Origin: Pisolithus tinctorius | Taxonomy: Eukaryota; Basidiomycota; Agaricomycetes; Boletales; Pisolithaceae | NCBI GenBank assembly: GCA_024663395.1 | Contig: JANFAH010000063.1 | Span: 1 to 64,000, forward strand | Length of the DNA: 64,000 nt | Reading direction: 5' to 3' | Shown here: positions 54,289 through 64,000 of the stretch, piece by piece | Numbering within the stretch: position 1 is the first letter of the stretch | Layout of the letters: each line of letters opens with the position of its first letter | Notes under the pieces: model-generated | The model's database searches: none | Told to the model about the DNA's origin: nothing | Seen by the model: only the letters and a program-made list of their open reading frames with translations | Program-made: the position numbers and the translations under genes

Positions 54289-56250
54289 CACTTCAGGTAA
54301 CCATTTTTCATAAGCATTTAGGCTGAATAGTTTCTCCAAACCATCCAGCCTAATAGCCTCCCAGACCAAGGTCTGCCCAGGGACATCTGGTCATGTCCCA
54401 GGGCTATCCAGATTTTTAGGCCCTGGGACAGATGGGATTTCCCACATAGCCACCCATTCAAATGCAATTATTTGGGATGTCCCAAGACTGCCTTGGGTGG
54501 CAGGGGTCCCTACTCCTGAAAGTGCAGCTTATATCAGCATTGAAATAGCTGCAGAAATCCTAGCCCCTTGCTAAGTGTAAATGGAGTGATGTCATCATAA
54601 TAAAAGTTGTAGCCCCCAATCATGACCGTATGCTTATCTTATCAGAAAGTGGACTTTTGCATGAGAAAAACACAAAATACTTGGAAAAACACAATTGTCT
54701 ACACTAAATGTCACTTCTCCACAGTTAGATGGAGATTCCATATACCTGCTTGGAGATTCTCCCAACTCACTTGGGATTCTCCACTAGCATGGGGCATAAA
54801 CCAGTGATGTGGGCACAAGACTATGTGGAGTGCAGTGCACAGAATACACCATTTCCAACATGGTCCTTCAATCTGGGAATTTTTGGAGTGCAACAAGGGT
54901 GCATGCCTCCTATGGTCATGCAAATGATCTGATAGCATTTTGGCCTTGTGTTATGTGGAGGGTATTGTGGGACATCTTGCCAGACAGGGGATGTCCCAAC
55001 TTAGCCTTAGAGGCTGTTGTGGGACATCCCACTGGTAGGCAAAGGGGAGGGTGGGATGACCCAATGTAGCCTTAGAGGCTGTTGTGGGACATCTCACTGC
55101 TTGCCAGAGGGGGGGAGGGATGACCCAATGTAGCCTTAGAGGCTGTTGTGGGACATCCCACTGCTTGCCAGAGGGGGGGAGGGATGACCCAATGTAGCCT
55201 TAGAGGCTGTTGTGGGACATCCCACTGGTTGTCAAAGGGGAGGGTGGGATGTCCCAATGTAGCCTTAGATGCTGTTGTGGGACATCCCACTGCTTGCCAA
55301 AGGAGAGGGTGGGACATCCCAACATAGCCTTAGAGGCTGTTGTGGGACATCCCACTGCCAAGCAGAGGGAACAGTGGGATGTCCCAATGTAGCCTTAGAG
55401 GCTGTTGTGGGATATCCCACTGGTTAGAAAAGGGGAGGGAGGGATGTCCCAAAGTAGGCTCATAGGCTGCTGTGGGACATCCCAAGTCCCCTTATGAAAG
55501 TCAGTGGGATGTCCCATCCCAGCCTCAGGGGGCTATGATGGCACATCCTCTTAAGTTACCTTTGCAGACCAGTACAATGCCCCATGACAACCTCAGAGGC
55601 TCATCTGGGACATTCTGCCCTCTGCAGATGGTGTTGCAAAGGTGACCAACACCATGTTCCATGTGGGGGACTTTGAGATATTGGCTTGTCACACAAGTGT
55701 TCAAAAGCTATTTACTTCTTCCTTCATACAGTACAAATTGCTTGAGGTATAGACACAAATTGATTGAATTTATTATTGCAATTTTCATGGCAAATGTGGA
55801 GGCCCAGGTGGGTCATCCCCCTGGCAACTAGTGAGATGTCCCAATACAGCAGAATCAACATTGCAAAGATGTACATGAAAAGTAATATTGTATACTACTA
55901 TGCATGGTGGGATGGGAGGGGATGTATAGGTCAAAGGATACTTTGTGGATTAAACCTGTCAGAGGAGCAAGGGGGCTAGGATTTTTGCAGCTATTCCAAT
56001 GCTGATATAAGCTGCACTTTCAGGAGTAGGGACCCCTGCCACCCAAGGCAGTCTTGGGACATCCCAAATAATTGCATTTGAATGGATGGCTATGTGGGAA
56101 ATCCCATCTGTCCCAGGGCCTAAAAATCTGGATAGCCCTGGGACATGACCAGATGTCCCTGGGCAGACCTTGGTCTGGGAGGCTATTAGGCTGGATGGTT
56201 TGGAGAAACTATTCAGCCTAAATGCTTATGAAAAATGGTTACCTGAAGTG
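54289..56250. mobile_element. Non-autonomous DNA transposon with ~285-bp near-identical TIRs
   Basis: 1962 bp, ends CACTTCAGGTAACC and GGTTACCTGAAGTG. Arms of about 285 bases (54289-54573 and 55966-56250) differ at only about four positions by eye. The core contains a ~62-bp satellite and no gene. A possible 7-bp target duplication is ACCCTGC (54282-54288) and ACCCCAC (56251-56257); both differences would be explained by a lost CpG in ACCCCGC. The CACT..CAGG ends resemble the foldback element at 34936. It lies in the Helitron helicase. Confidence 0.85.
54955..55560. repeat. ~62-bp satellite with GGGACATCCC palindromes
   Basis: About nine units: GGCTGTTGTGGGACATCCCAC, TG(C/G)TTG(C/T)CA(A/G)AG, GGATG(A/T)CCCAATGTAGCC, TTAGA. 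Each unit carries one or two GGGACATCCC or GGGATGTCCC sites. The same palindrome occurs in both TIRs. Confidence 0.85.
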
Positions 56251-59200
56251 ACCCCACCCTCCCTTTGGGTTGGCAGCAACAGCGAATCTTTCTTGCAAGG
56301 TGAGTGCTCAACCACCTATGGTGTCGAGAGCTGGACAACTAACGAGTGATATTCCTTCCATGTTCACTCGTTCTTTCGCAGTCATTGAATTCCAATCGAT
56401 ATGCATGGCATGCCATGGTGTTACCAGTACTGCATCCTTCCAAGGGGAGCAACTGAAGTCAGTCAGTGGACAGGTAGGATTTTCCAACACAAGGCCATGC
56501 AGCATCTTTATCTTGTGTTCACTGCAGGTACCATGGCAGATGTGATGCAGGAGCTCACTCCACTCAGCATCAGTGACCTCACCTGAGTCTTCAGGTGGGC
56601 AAGGATGTCAAACTGTTCATAGATATGATGACTGACAAGTTTGTCCTGCATATCCTTCTCCATATTACACAGCCAGTATAAAGGTGTGGACACTTTTGTA
56701 GCCATGGGTGGAAATTGATGAAAATCACCTACCAGGATCATGTTCAGCCCTCCAAACAGAAGTGCCATCAATGTGGCATCAGTGCCAGTTCATTCATGAC
56801 ATATGATGTTGGAGAGTTTGGCCAGCAAAGGTCTTGACAGCATTGACATCTCATCAATGATAAGATATGATTTGTCATGCCAGTAATCCTCAAGCTTCTT
56901 TAATGTCAGGGCTGATTGTTTGCCACTGTTTAGTGGTATCATGCCTGTGTGCACTGCATTAGACACCTTGTTCATCACCACAAGCCACTGTACCTATGTT
57001 GTGCAAAGTCTTGCCCTCGATCACCAATGCTGCAATGCCTGTGTAGGCCGCTTTCACAAGCATACCACCAACACCTCAGGCAGCAAAATTCTCAGTGATC
57101 ATCTGTATTGTCTTCAACTTGCCAACATCCCCCTCCCCTGGAATAATCATATGCAACTGATTGGGACACCCACCTGTGACAAACTGCTGTAAGTGCCAAT
57201 TGATGATGTTGTATGCTTGCTGTTGATCTTCTAACAAGCTGTCAACATCTGTTGGGTCAAGTCTGTTCTCAACAGCCCCCAGTTGTGCAAGCATGTAGGC
57301 GCCTCCAGCCTCTGGACCTGTCATACCTTCATTTTCGATGACACTGCTGTGGTCCATTTCTTCCTCAGGCATGACAGGTATTTGCTTCTCCTTAGCACTG
57401 TCCACCATGGCTCACATGGCATTCAACCACCCCTCCAGTTGAGGTATGTCCCCTCCTATGGCTATTTGATATGAATAATTCTCTGAACACTGGGAGGGGG
57501 CACTTCCTATGAACACCCCATACTGCCATGCTATGGCAATCACTTGTTTAGCATGAGCCTGTTCACGTGCTGAAAGTTGATCGTGTTTAAAAGCCACAAG
57601 GTCCACCTTGGATAGAGTTGCTATCCAATCCTCACTTTCATATGTGTCATTGGCTGGATCCTTGCCTACATCTGCCATTTGATGATCTTGAACTGGTCAG
57701 TAGGCTTCACCCATGTCACCAGGAACTGATGCTGTCTCACAGGCTGTTTTAGAGTCATAATAGTATTGAAAACCAGCGAGCATGTGGGTCACCCAATGTG
57801 AAGATGAGGCCTTCATACACTCTAATGCAACACTCCATTCCTTGTCACTTCTCTTCAGATCAGATCCTATTTGCCATGGCTTCAACAATGCCAACATGCA
57901 TGCACAATAGAAATTGTATGTGGTGCTGTCATCATCATGGGGCAGCCATGGGCCTACAACCTGTGGGAGGGTATTGTGTCCTTTGGCACAATGAACTCAG
58001 CAGTGTGTTTGAGCCTTCAGGTGACCCTCATGATAAGGTGAGTGCATGTGTGCAGGCCAGCCCCTTGTGTGAGATGATTGCTGACTTTGGTCCTCCTCCA
58101 TCGGTGTATAACATTCTTCCCATGTATCACAGATGAATGACAGAAGCAAGAATTCCTCCAACTCTGCGCTGCATTGGAGATAGTTGCATTTGTGTGCATG
58201 TATACAGCTGCCCTCAGCAACTGCACAGTAAAGTCACAACATCATTAGTCTCATCTCTGTCCACACGCTCATCCCCCTGACTGTTCAAGTGGTATGAATA
58301 CCTGGCCACACAGGACTGTGAGTATGGCTGCTGTCATGCAGCATCACTCACATATTTGCTATTTGCTCACCTGTCTGTCAATGCTACAGAGAACTCTGGA
58401 TACAGGCCCTTGATGGTACTGAATAATGGCCCTGTGTACAATGCAGCTTACTTGTGTGATGTGAACATGTCCCCATATCCCATCAGGTATGACACCACCT
58501 GTGGTCCTGATAATTTGGCCTTGCAATTGATCACATTGATACAGTGGTATATCAACAGCCAGTTGTGTTTGCAGACATCATCATACTTTGGATTATTTAT
58601 ATGATACAGCAATGCTGATGCCATTAATGCAGAAAGGTTATGGCTTTTCTTTTGTTTCTTGGTGGCATAGGCAGTGATATAGAATGCAACGTCTTTGTGT
58701 CTGCACCATTCATGTTGATTTTGAGATCGTTGTTGCATTGCATCATCATCAGCAAGGCCAGACAGTATGTGTTTATATACCCATGTGTTCATCATGGTCA
58801 CCAATTACCTCACTCATCGACATAGTTGACATCACTGAGTGGCCATGGTGCCCTTCTCTTGCAAACTAGACTGTCATGGGTGGCACAAAGACATGTCACT
58901 CTTGTGCAGGTATGAAGTTGCTGAGATCTCACCAGCTGTTGTTCAAAGTCGTGGTTTTGCTCTCACCATCCAGGGGTGCATGGATGATGTGGTTGGGAAT
59001 ATGCTAGTTGATTGTCTCTAGCCATCTTCTTCAGATTGAGCTCAGAGAGGTCATCAAGATGTGTGCAGATATTCGTGTGAATGTAGTCACAAATGGTATT
59101 GCGGAAACTGTCTTGTTGCAACAAGGCCTGCATTTCATTGGCATTGGGTGTATTTGCCAGCCACAGCAGCATGTGAACATGAAGCATCCCCCTGCCCTGT

Positions 59201-61533
59201 GCCTCCACAATACCAAAGTAACCCGCAACACAGCTGAGCATGCTGACATCACACTTTGTCCTATTGCCCATCTGGCAGATACTGAACAGAGTCTCCAAAA
59301 CAGTGTGAATGATGAAGTGGAAATACTGGGCAGCTGCATAAGGGTTTGCAGCGATGTTTTCTGCCTGTCAATTACTATTAGGACCTAATTGCTGGTTGAA
59401 TTGGTTCAAATCTATGTTTTCCCCTGCAAATATCTGTGTGATAGGATCATGTATGTCAACCAGATTTATTGTCAACCAAAGCAATGGGCCTCCGAGCATT
59501 AGACAGGAGCCCCAGATCATACTCCGATACCCAGCATGTGCACTATCAGAACCGAGCACTTGTCCATTTGCTGCCATGACATGGCACTGCAAGGCTTGCA
59601 CACAAGCATTACTAATCAGCTCATCTCATGCCTCCTCAGCTGCTGCTTTCTTGAGGGTCAGTGACTGTGATGGATGATAAGGTAAGTGTATCACATTCAA
59701 AGTCTTTGTGCCTCATCTGAAGTCATGCAGATCACATAGTCTCTTGCTTCTGCATGAGGGTGAAGACCATGAACAGAAAGGAATGGTGTGTGGCGAATCA
59801 TCAGTCATGATACTGCATGGCCCACTTACAATGTTTGCACAGGCTAAGATTGACAGGGCATTCAGCCTTGATAGCCCCCTTGCCATATGGAAAAAGCATG
59901 GGGAATGCTGCACTGAGTGGGTTCTGGCTGGTGGGAGATGAGGGAGGGGCTGGAAAGTCATTGATTGGCACATTGCCATGGCACATGACATATCCTCCCT
60001 CAGCAGTGTTATCATTGAAATTCACCAGAGCCTGTGCCATCAACTCTGATGAGGACACTTTGGTCTGCTCAAGGTCTGCAACTCCAAGCACATGTATTGG
60101 CATAACATCACCAATGTCTGTTTTGTATGCATGAGGCCACTGTCTGTGTTCCATGCATTGAGGATGTACTTTTGCTGGCAAGATCACCATCCCCCTCATT
60201 CACCTCACTGGCCTCATCTCTCTCCTCATCCACCATTAGTTGGTCATTCTCACGTTCCATTTCTGTTGGAGGGCATACCTCAATGCTGTTTGCCATGTGG
60301 TGATTTGGTCTTGTGAGCCCACCTTCATCTATCAGGTCCTCATTCATCAAGTAACCCTCTCTTTCCCGAAGAGCTGTGTCCTCACTATCTTGATATTGGA
60401 TCATTGCCTCAATTTCTGCTGGTATGCCATCCTCCAGTAGCATCAAGATACATTCATCAGATATTGTGATGTCACTATAATTTTCATTGTTTGCCTGCAG
60501 CCATTTCAGTGTGTCATGTACCACTTCCTGTCGCACTCAGAAGGTGCATGAAAGCCAGTCCTTTGGTAGTTGCTTCATTCCCACCATCGTGATTGCCAAA
60601 ATACTACTCAGTGTCTTGAAGTCTGCAGCAGCAATCTGCCTTCAAACATATCCACCACAGCAGGCACATTAATTTCATACAATGTGACATTTCCTGCCAT
60701 GGCCCTTTGCAGATAGCATGGATTTTGTGAGTGGGTGCCCTCTCTGGGATATAACTTGAATACATAACACCATGGATAGTGCTGAGCGATTAGCAAGCTC
60801 TCCACAAAGTTCAACTTCTGCAAGGCCAATGGTATGTCACCTATCCACAGGTTGTTATTCATGGCATACTTGGGCATGTGGTCTGCATGCAGGGCTTGGT
60901 GGCATCCTTGGCAGACCCACCCTTTCCCTGCCCTGTCTATAGGCTTGCCATTAACCAGAAGTCTGTCCCACAGCTGGTGTGGGGGATATGCACTCACTGG
61001 ACTCAGATGATGTCGAATATGTGGAATGTCTTTGATGGCAAACAGGTCCCCTGGTGTGTGTGAGCTTTGAGGTTTCTCAAATCACCACTGACATTACCAT
61101 CTTTACACAGAAGCTCGCACATGCAAATGACACAGACTGCCAACACAAGTACCTCATTATTTGTGGCATCTATGAACACTGCTATGCAGTGCTGTTGTTG
61201 TTCAGCAGTAGGTAACTGCATATATTGGGCTGTTGCCTCCAGTGGGTCCAGCTCCTCCTCACCAGCACTTTCCCTTGCAGCAGCATCATCCATTTGGTGC
61301 TGTTGTTTGGTATGCCATCAGTCCTGTTGCATCTCTTTCCCTTTATGCTTATGCTCATTGGTTGCCTCCTCCTTTGCCCTTGTGGCCTCTTGTATCAGGT
61401 CTTGCACATTGTGTGGTAACTGAGAAATGGCTGGCCACAATTGTGCCCATGTTTGCAGATTGTTCAGGAGGCTGCCTGCAGGAATGGTGTCACACAATTG
61501 CTGTTGAGTCAAGTGTCCTCAGATGTCAACCAT

Positions 61534-61699
61534 CTTCACTGCATCCTTGATTATGGTGCTCATGCTTGGTTCTGTCTATTGACAGTCCCCTCCCTATGCC
61601 TCTGGCATCATGTGAACCCCTATTGCCTGCTCTTTAAGTATGCAGACTGTGCTTAAGGGGGGCCCAAGAACTCATCACCTGTGACCACCATCACCACAC
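61534..61699. promoter_or_regulatory. Divergent intergenic region, possible two-way promoter
   Basis: 166 bases between the Helitron start (minus) and the ORF starting near 61700 (plus). CTTTAAGTATGCAGAC near 61632 and CTTAAGGGGGGCCC near 61653 are the only AT-containing candidates; no clear TATA is seen. Confidence 0.3.
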
Positions 61700-62302
61700 A
61701 TGTCTGACAGTATTCCAGTTCAGTTGTCCATGGCTGATGATAGCAATGCATCCAACACACCTCTTGAGGATGTGTTGTCCACCATCCTTAGCTGTGACAC
61801 ACCACCATCTTCTCCCTCCATGGTAGATCAACTCAAAGAAAATACACTTGCAGTCTACATGGTGACGCCCAATTTGGCTAGTCATGCAGAGTTTTTCTTT
61901 GGCAGAATCTCAGGCAATGTCATGGTTCTCAAAGGTGACACCGACAATGTCACTGAATTGGTACTCAGTGGAATCTTCAAAATCAACCACCAGGGGTTCT
62001 TTATGGGCCCCAAGGGGGGCTACTCACTGAAGAATGCATTCAGCCATGATTTTGCAGATACCAAGCTGACTTGTAACCTTCTTGCTGTGCAATGTGATGT
62101 TGTATATGGCAGCACCCAGTGTGACTTTCCCTTGATCATCTCCAACATCAGGGCATTGGAGAAGCTTGTGCCTTTGAAAAAGGGGGAGACTTTACTTTTG
62201 TCAGTGCATGAAAGTTGTGGGATGTCCTGCATTTGCCTCAGCCATGCCTTGTTCATCATACATCCTCTTGCCACCATGGATGAGCCTCTTGTCCATAGCT
62301 GA
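61700..62302 (+). CDS. Unidentified 200-codon ORF divergent from the Helitron
   Basis: ATG 61700 (MSDSIPVQLSMADDSNASNT) to TGA 62302, no introns. It has an acidic, serine-rich start and a compact body: VYMVTPNLASHAEFFFGRIS, VTELVLSGIFKINHQGFFMG, LLAVQCDVVYGSTQCDFPLI. The body alternates short hydrophobic strands like a small beta-rich domain. I do not recognise the family. It is unbroken, unlike every neighbour, and sits back to back with the Helitron gene, so it could be an accessory or captured gene of that element. A single-strand-binding fold would fit the context, but no motif supports this. A 148-codon minus-strand frame overlaps it and seems a shadow. Confidence 0.5.
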   Translation: MSDSIPVQLSMADDSNASNTPLEDVLSTILSCDTPPSSPSMVDQLKENTLAVYMVTPNLASHAEFFFGRISGNVMVLKGDTDNVTELVLSGIFKINHQGFFMGPKGGYSLKNAFSHDFADTKLTCNLLAVQCDVVYGSTQCDFPLIISNIRALEKLVPLKKGETLLLSVHESCGMSCICLSHALFIIHPLATMDEPLVHS

Positions 62303-62902
62303 TCACATGTGAAATATAGAAAAGGGAGGAGGATGACCTGGACAACATTGCCCAGATTGGTTTGTGTCTCCATCTCCCCCAAAGTCTGCTGGCTCATATG
62401 TGCACAACTTTTCCTGTGTGCTGCACATCCTCTTACCACACCTTGGCTTCCATCTGACCTTGACATTTATGTCTCCTGCTGTCACCTGGCTTACCTGTCA
62501 GTCCTACTAGAACATGAGGGTGAATGCTTCATATTCTCCATCATCTGTATGCCTGTCTGACCTCCTGTGCTCAGGCTATGTGGTTATTTGGCAGCACTCT
62601 GTGCACACTGGGCCATACAAGTCTTCTTCCATTTGTTCTGTCGTAACTTTCTCCAACTTCTGCTGGAGTATCGATGTCATTGTGTCCTCCACTGTGGTGG
62701 CTGTGTCCCTGATTTTTAAATTTCACAGCACTACTGTGATGAATTTCATCATGGCAGATAACATCTTCTGTGCATATCCTTCACTTACCCTCCAGCTAAA
62801 AGTCCATGGTTAATGTGGGTCCTTTGTACTTTGAGCCATTTGGGTTCAAGACTATGAGCACCATTGATGTCATAGCTGTGTCTCAACCCTGGCCAGACTT
62901 GG
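62303..62902. other. Unassigned sequence between the ORF and the LTR fragment
   Basis: 600 bases with moderate open frames on the plus strand (for example 62514-62813) but no recognisable domain. It may hold the 5' end of the Helitron; no TC-type terminus can be fixed. Confidence 0.4.
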
Positions 62903-62980
62903 TGTGAGTCAAAGTGTGGAAAGCTGGTGAAAACCAAACAAATCCAACACCAAAGACAAATGTGAGCGAGTGGTGGTATG
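62903..62980 (-). mobile_element. Family A LTR fragment (A9), cut by a gypsy LTR
   Basis: TGTGAGTCAAAGTGTGGAAAG through GAGCGAGTGGTGG, then abruptly TGTTACGTTTCACC at 62981. The remainder of the LTR is expected beyond the gypsy, outside the window. Confidence 0.75.
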
Positions 62981-63509
62981 TGTTACGTTTCACCCCTAAC
63001 TTTTCCTTTTCACCGAATGTTTACTTCATGTTTGATCCATTGGACTTGTTTTCCTTTTGAGCTGTCTTCTCTCTGATCTGATGGCTCTTTATCTCCACCA
63101 CTAGCATTACTTACTTGCTACATGCTTAGGACATGTGTTGCTGTTGTTCAACCAATGGTGTAGTTATCTCATTATGTGCAGATGCCTCATGGTCCATTTC
63201 CTTGTAGTATTTAGACTGCCAGCTCAAGTCCTGGAAACCCAGACTTGAGCTGCTCAATCGTATGCAGTGTTCTCACTCAGAACTTCGCCCTCAGTGTCCC
63301 TAACCTGGACCACTCTTACAGGCATTGCCAAAATCCTTCATCGTTTATGAAGGTTGCTGCAGCCATTGCTCAGTAGAAACCAACAGTCTGCGTTTGAGCT
63401 CTCCCTACGTCTTGACTTTGGTCGAGCATAACAAAAGCTCAAGTCTACAGCCTTTGGCTGAATTGGTCACTGCTTAGTGCACCACCACAAACCCCTGAAA
63501 CAACCGACA
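62981..63509 (+). repeat. 5' LTR of the gypsy element
   Basis: 529 bp, TGTTACGTTTCACCCC to AACAACCGACA-type end. The start TGTTACG is shared with the solo LTR at 18434, but the bodies differ. Confidence 0.8.
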
Positions 63510-63527
63510 TTGGGCGCCGTTGCGACC
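63510..63527 (+). promoter_or_regulatory. Primer binding site of the gypsy element
   Basis: TTGGGCGCCGTTGCGACC directly after the LTR; TGGGCGCCGTTG-like sites occupy this place in fungal chromoviruses. Confidence 0.65.
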
Positions 63528-63729
63528 CACTCATGAAGAATCATCATCTGACAAAGAACAGGAGAGCACTGTCACAGACACCTCCTCCAACAAACCTGAA
63601 CAACCAGATAGAGGCTTTGCCTCTGGTATCCTCTCAAACCTTTTCACCCAGTCCCTCGCCACACTCAGTACTCCAATCCCACCTGTACCCTCTCCCGCAC
63701 CCTTTGCAATCCCACCCCAACCACAGAAT

Positions 63730-64000
63730 ATGATGTCCGGTTCATTGTCGAAGGGAACGACTGCTGTCACTGGAGTCAAACCCACCGAACTAAAGATTGG
63801 TGCTCCCACAGATTTTGATGGAGACCAAAAGAACGCCATGAGCTGGCTGTACTCAGTACAGACCTACCTCTTGGTAAATGAAGAATTATATGACACTGAC
63901 ACCAAAAAGGTGGTCTACGCGCTGTCGTACATGAAGAAAGGTGTCGCCCATTCCTGGGCCGCCACCTATCAGAAGATAGCCTTGGAAAAGACACATCCAA
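63730..64000 (+). CDS. Gypsy Gag, N-terminal part, runs off the window
   Basis: The frame is open from 63529 to 64000; the first ATG in it is 63730 (MMSGSLSKGTTAVTGVK). The body KIGAPTDFDGDQKNAMSWLY, VVYALSYMKKGVAHSWAA has the layout of fungal Ty3/gypsy Gag (a capsid helical region with YMKxGxAxxWA). A second ATG at 63533 opens another frame that ends at 63733, so the true start could lie upstream and depend on a frame change or a non-ATG start. No stop or decay is seen in the 157 codons available. Confidence 0.75.
   Translation, partial: MMSGSLSKGTTAVTGVKPTELKIGAPTDFDGDQKNAMSWLYSVQTYLLVNEELYDTDTKKVVYALSYMKKGVAHSWAATYQKIALEKTHP

Larger units (their letters stand above)
53615..61533 (-). pseudogene. 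Helitron Rep/helicase protein, decayed, split by a long-TIR element
   Basis: Minus strand from ATG 61533. N-terminal Cys motif CVICMCEL (61.1 kb); NNLWIGDIPLALQKLNFVES (60.8 kb); FPMLFPYGKGAI (59.9 kb); Rep region with WGSCLMLGGPLLWLTIN and VDIHDPITQIFAGE (59.4-59.5 kb) and GRGMLHVHMLLWL (59.17 kb, HxH-type metal motif); KDVAFYITAYATKKQ (58.7 kb); Pif1-like helicase with IPGEGDVGKLKTIQ (57.13 kb, Walker A with Leu for Ser/Thr), YLIIDEMSMLS (56.86 kb, Walker B), MILVGDFHQFPP (56.73 kb). After the insert it resumes with MEVMVTFNVATDLDLVNG, AYVALSCSQG and FTQHPSEYL to the stop at 53615. This is the standard Helitron order. Frames shift often and TGA codons occur, so it is inactive. Confidence 0.85.
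62981..64000 (+). mobile_element. Ty3/gypsy retrotransposon, 5' end, CpG-retaining, cut by window edge
   Basis: LTR 62981-63509, primer site, leader and Gag start. Coding sequence is open to base 64000 and keeps CpG, so this may be a young, possibly intact element. Confidence 0.85.

Noticed and set aside
1..64000. CRISPR arrays, rRNA, tRNA genes, toxin genes, secondary-metabolite clusters
   Set aside because: No regularly spaced identical repeats, cloverleaf sequences or relevant enzyme motifs were found. The window is repeat-dominated eukaryotic DNA.

Overview
The window is one chromosome end of a filamentous basidiomycete, probably an agaricomycete mushroom. It opens with a telomere, carries 47-67 bp GT-AG introns, and contains the repeat fauna typical of that group: Plavaka and PIF/Harbinger DNA transposons, Helitrons, Tad1-like LINE ORF1, chromovirus Ty3/gypsy and Ty1/copia elements. 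The species cannot be named from the sequence. No rRNA, tRNA, CRISPR array or bacterial-type operon was seen.

Layout. 1-149 is the telomere (a near-equal mix of TTAGGG and TTAGG units). 150-1512 is subtelomeric repeat ending in a ~22 bp minisatellite. 1354-2862 (-) is an open five-exon JmjC dioxygenase gene whose last codons lie inside that minisatellite. From 2.9 kb to the end, almost everything is nested mobile DNA: a copia element (5.7-11.4 kb, -); a complete Harbinger element with a transposase and a Myb/SANT gene (11.7-14.8 kb); a chromodomain gypsy (15.7-20.4 kb, -) abutting a second gypsy head to head (20.4-23.3 kb, +); a Plavaka transposase (23.3-27.9 kb, +); a LINE ORF1 (28.6-32.1 kb, -) split by two LTRs; a 32-44 kb patchwork of long solo LTRs, a palindromic satellite and a foldback element; a Helitron (44.2-52.9 kb, -) split by a complete copia (44.8-51.5 kb, +) that is itself split by an LTR; a second Helitron (53.6-61.5 kb, -) split by a 1.96 kb long-TIR element; a divergent 200-codon ORF; and the 5' end of a third gypsy running off the window.

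Insertion order can be read from target-site duplications (TSDs). Perfect TSDs flank the solo LTRs at 16443, 18434, 29245, 30943, 34075 and 35747, the Harbinger element and the copia at 44783. A long LTR family (called A here, about 1.8 kb) occurs nine times, whole or in part. It makes 4 bp TSDs and carries a conserved reading frame of about 220 codons that I do not recognise.

Most coding regions are dead in one characteristic way: in-frame TGA where related proteins have arginine (CGA), in a background almost without CpG. A few CpG-rich patches stand out: the JmjC gene, the Myb half of the Harbinger element, the solo LTR at 18434 and the gypsy at 62981. They look like younger or protected DNA. 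The main leads are the LTR-borne ORF, the CpG mosaic (including a sharp split inside one Harbinger element), the long-TIR element with its GGGACATCCC satellite, and the mixed telomere.
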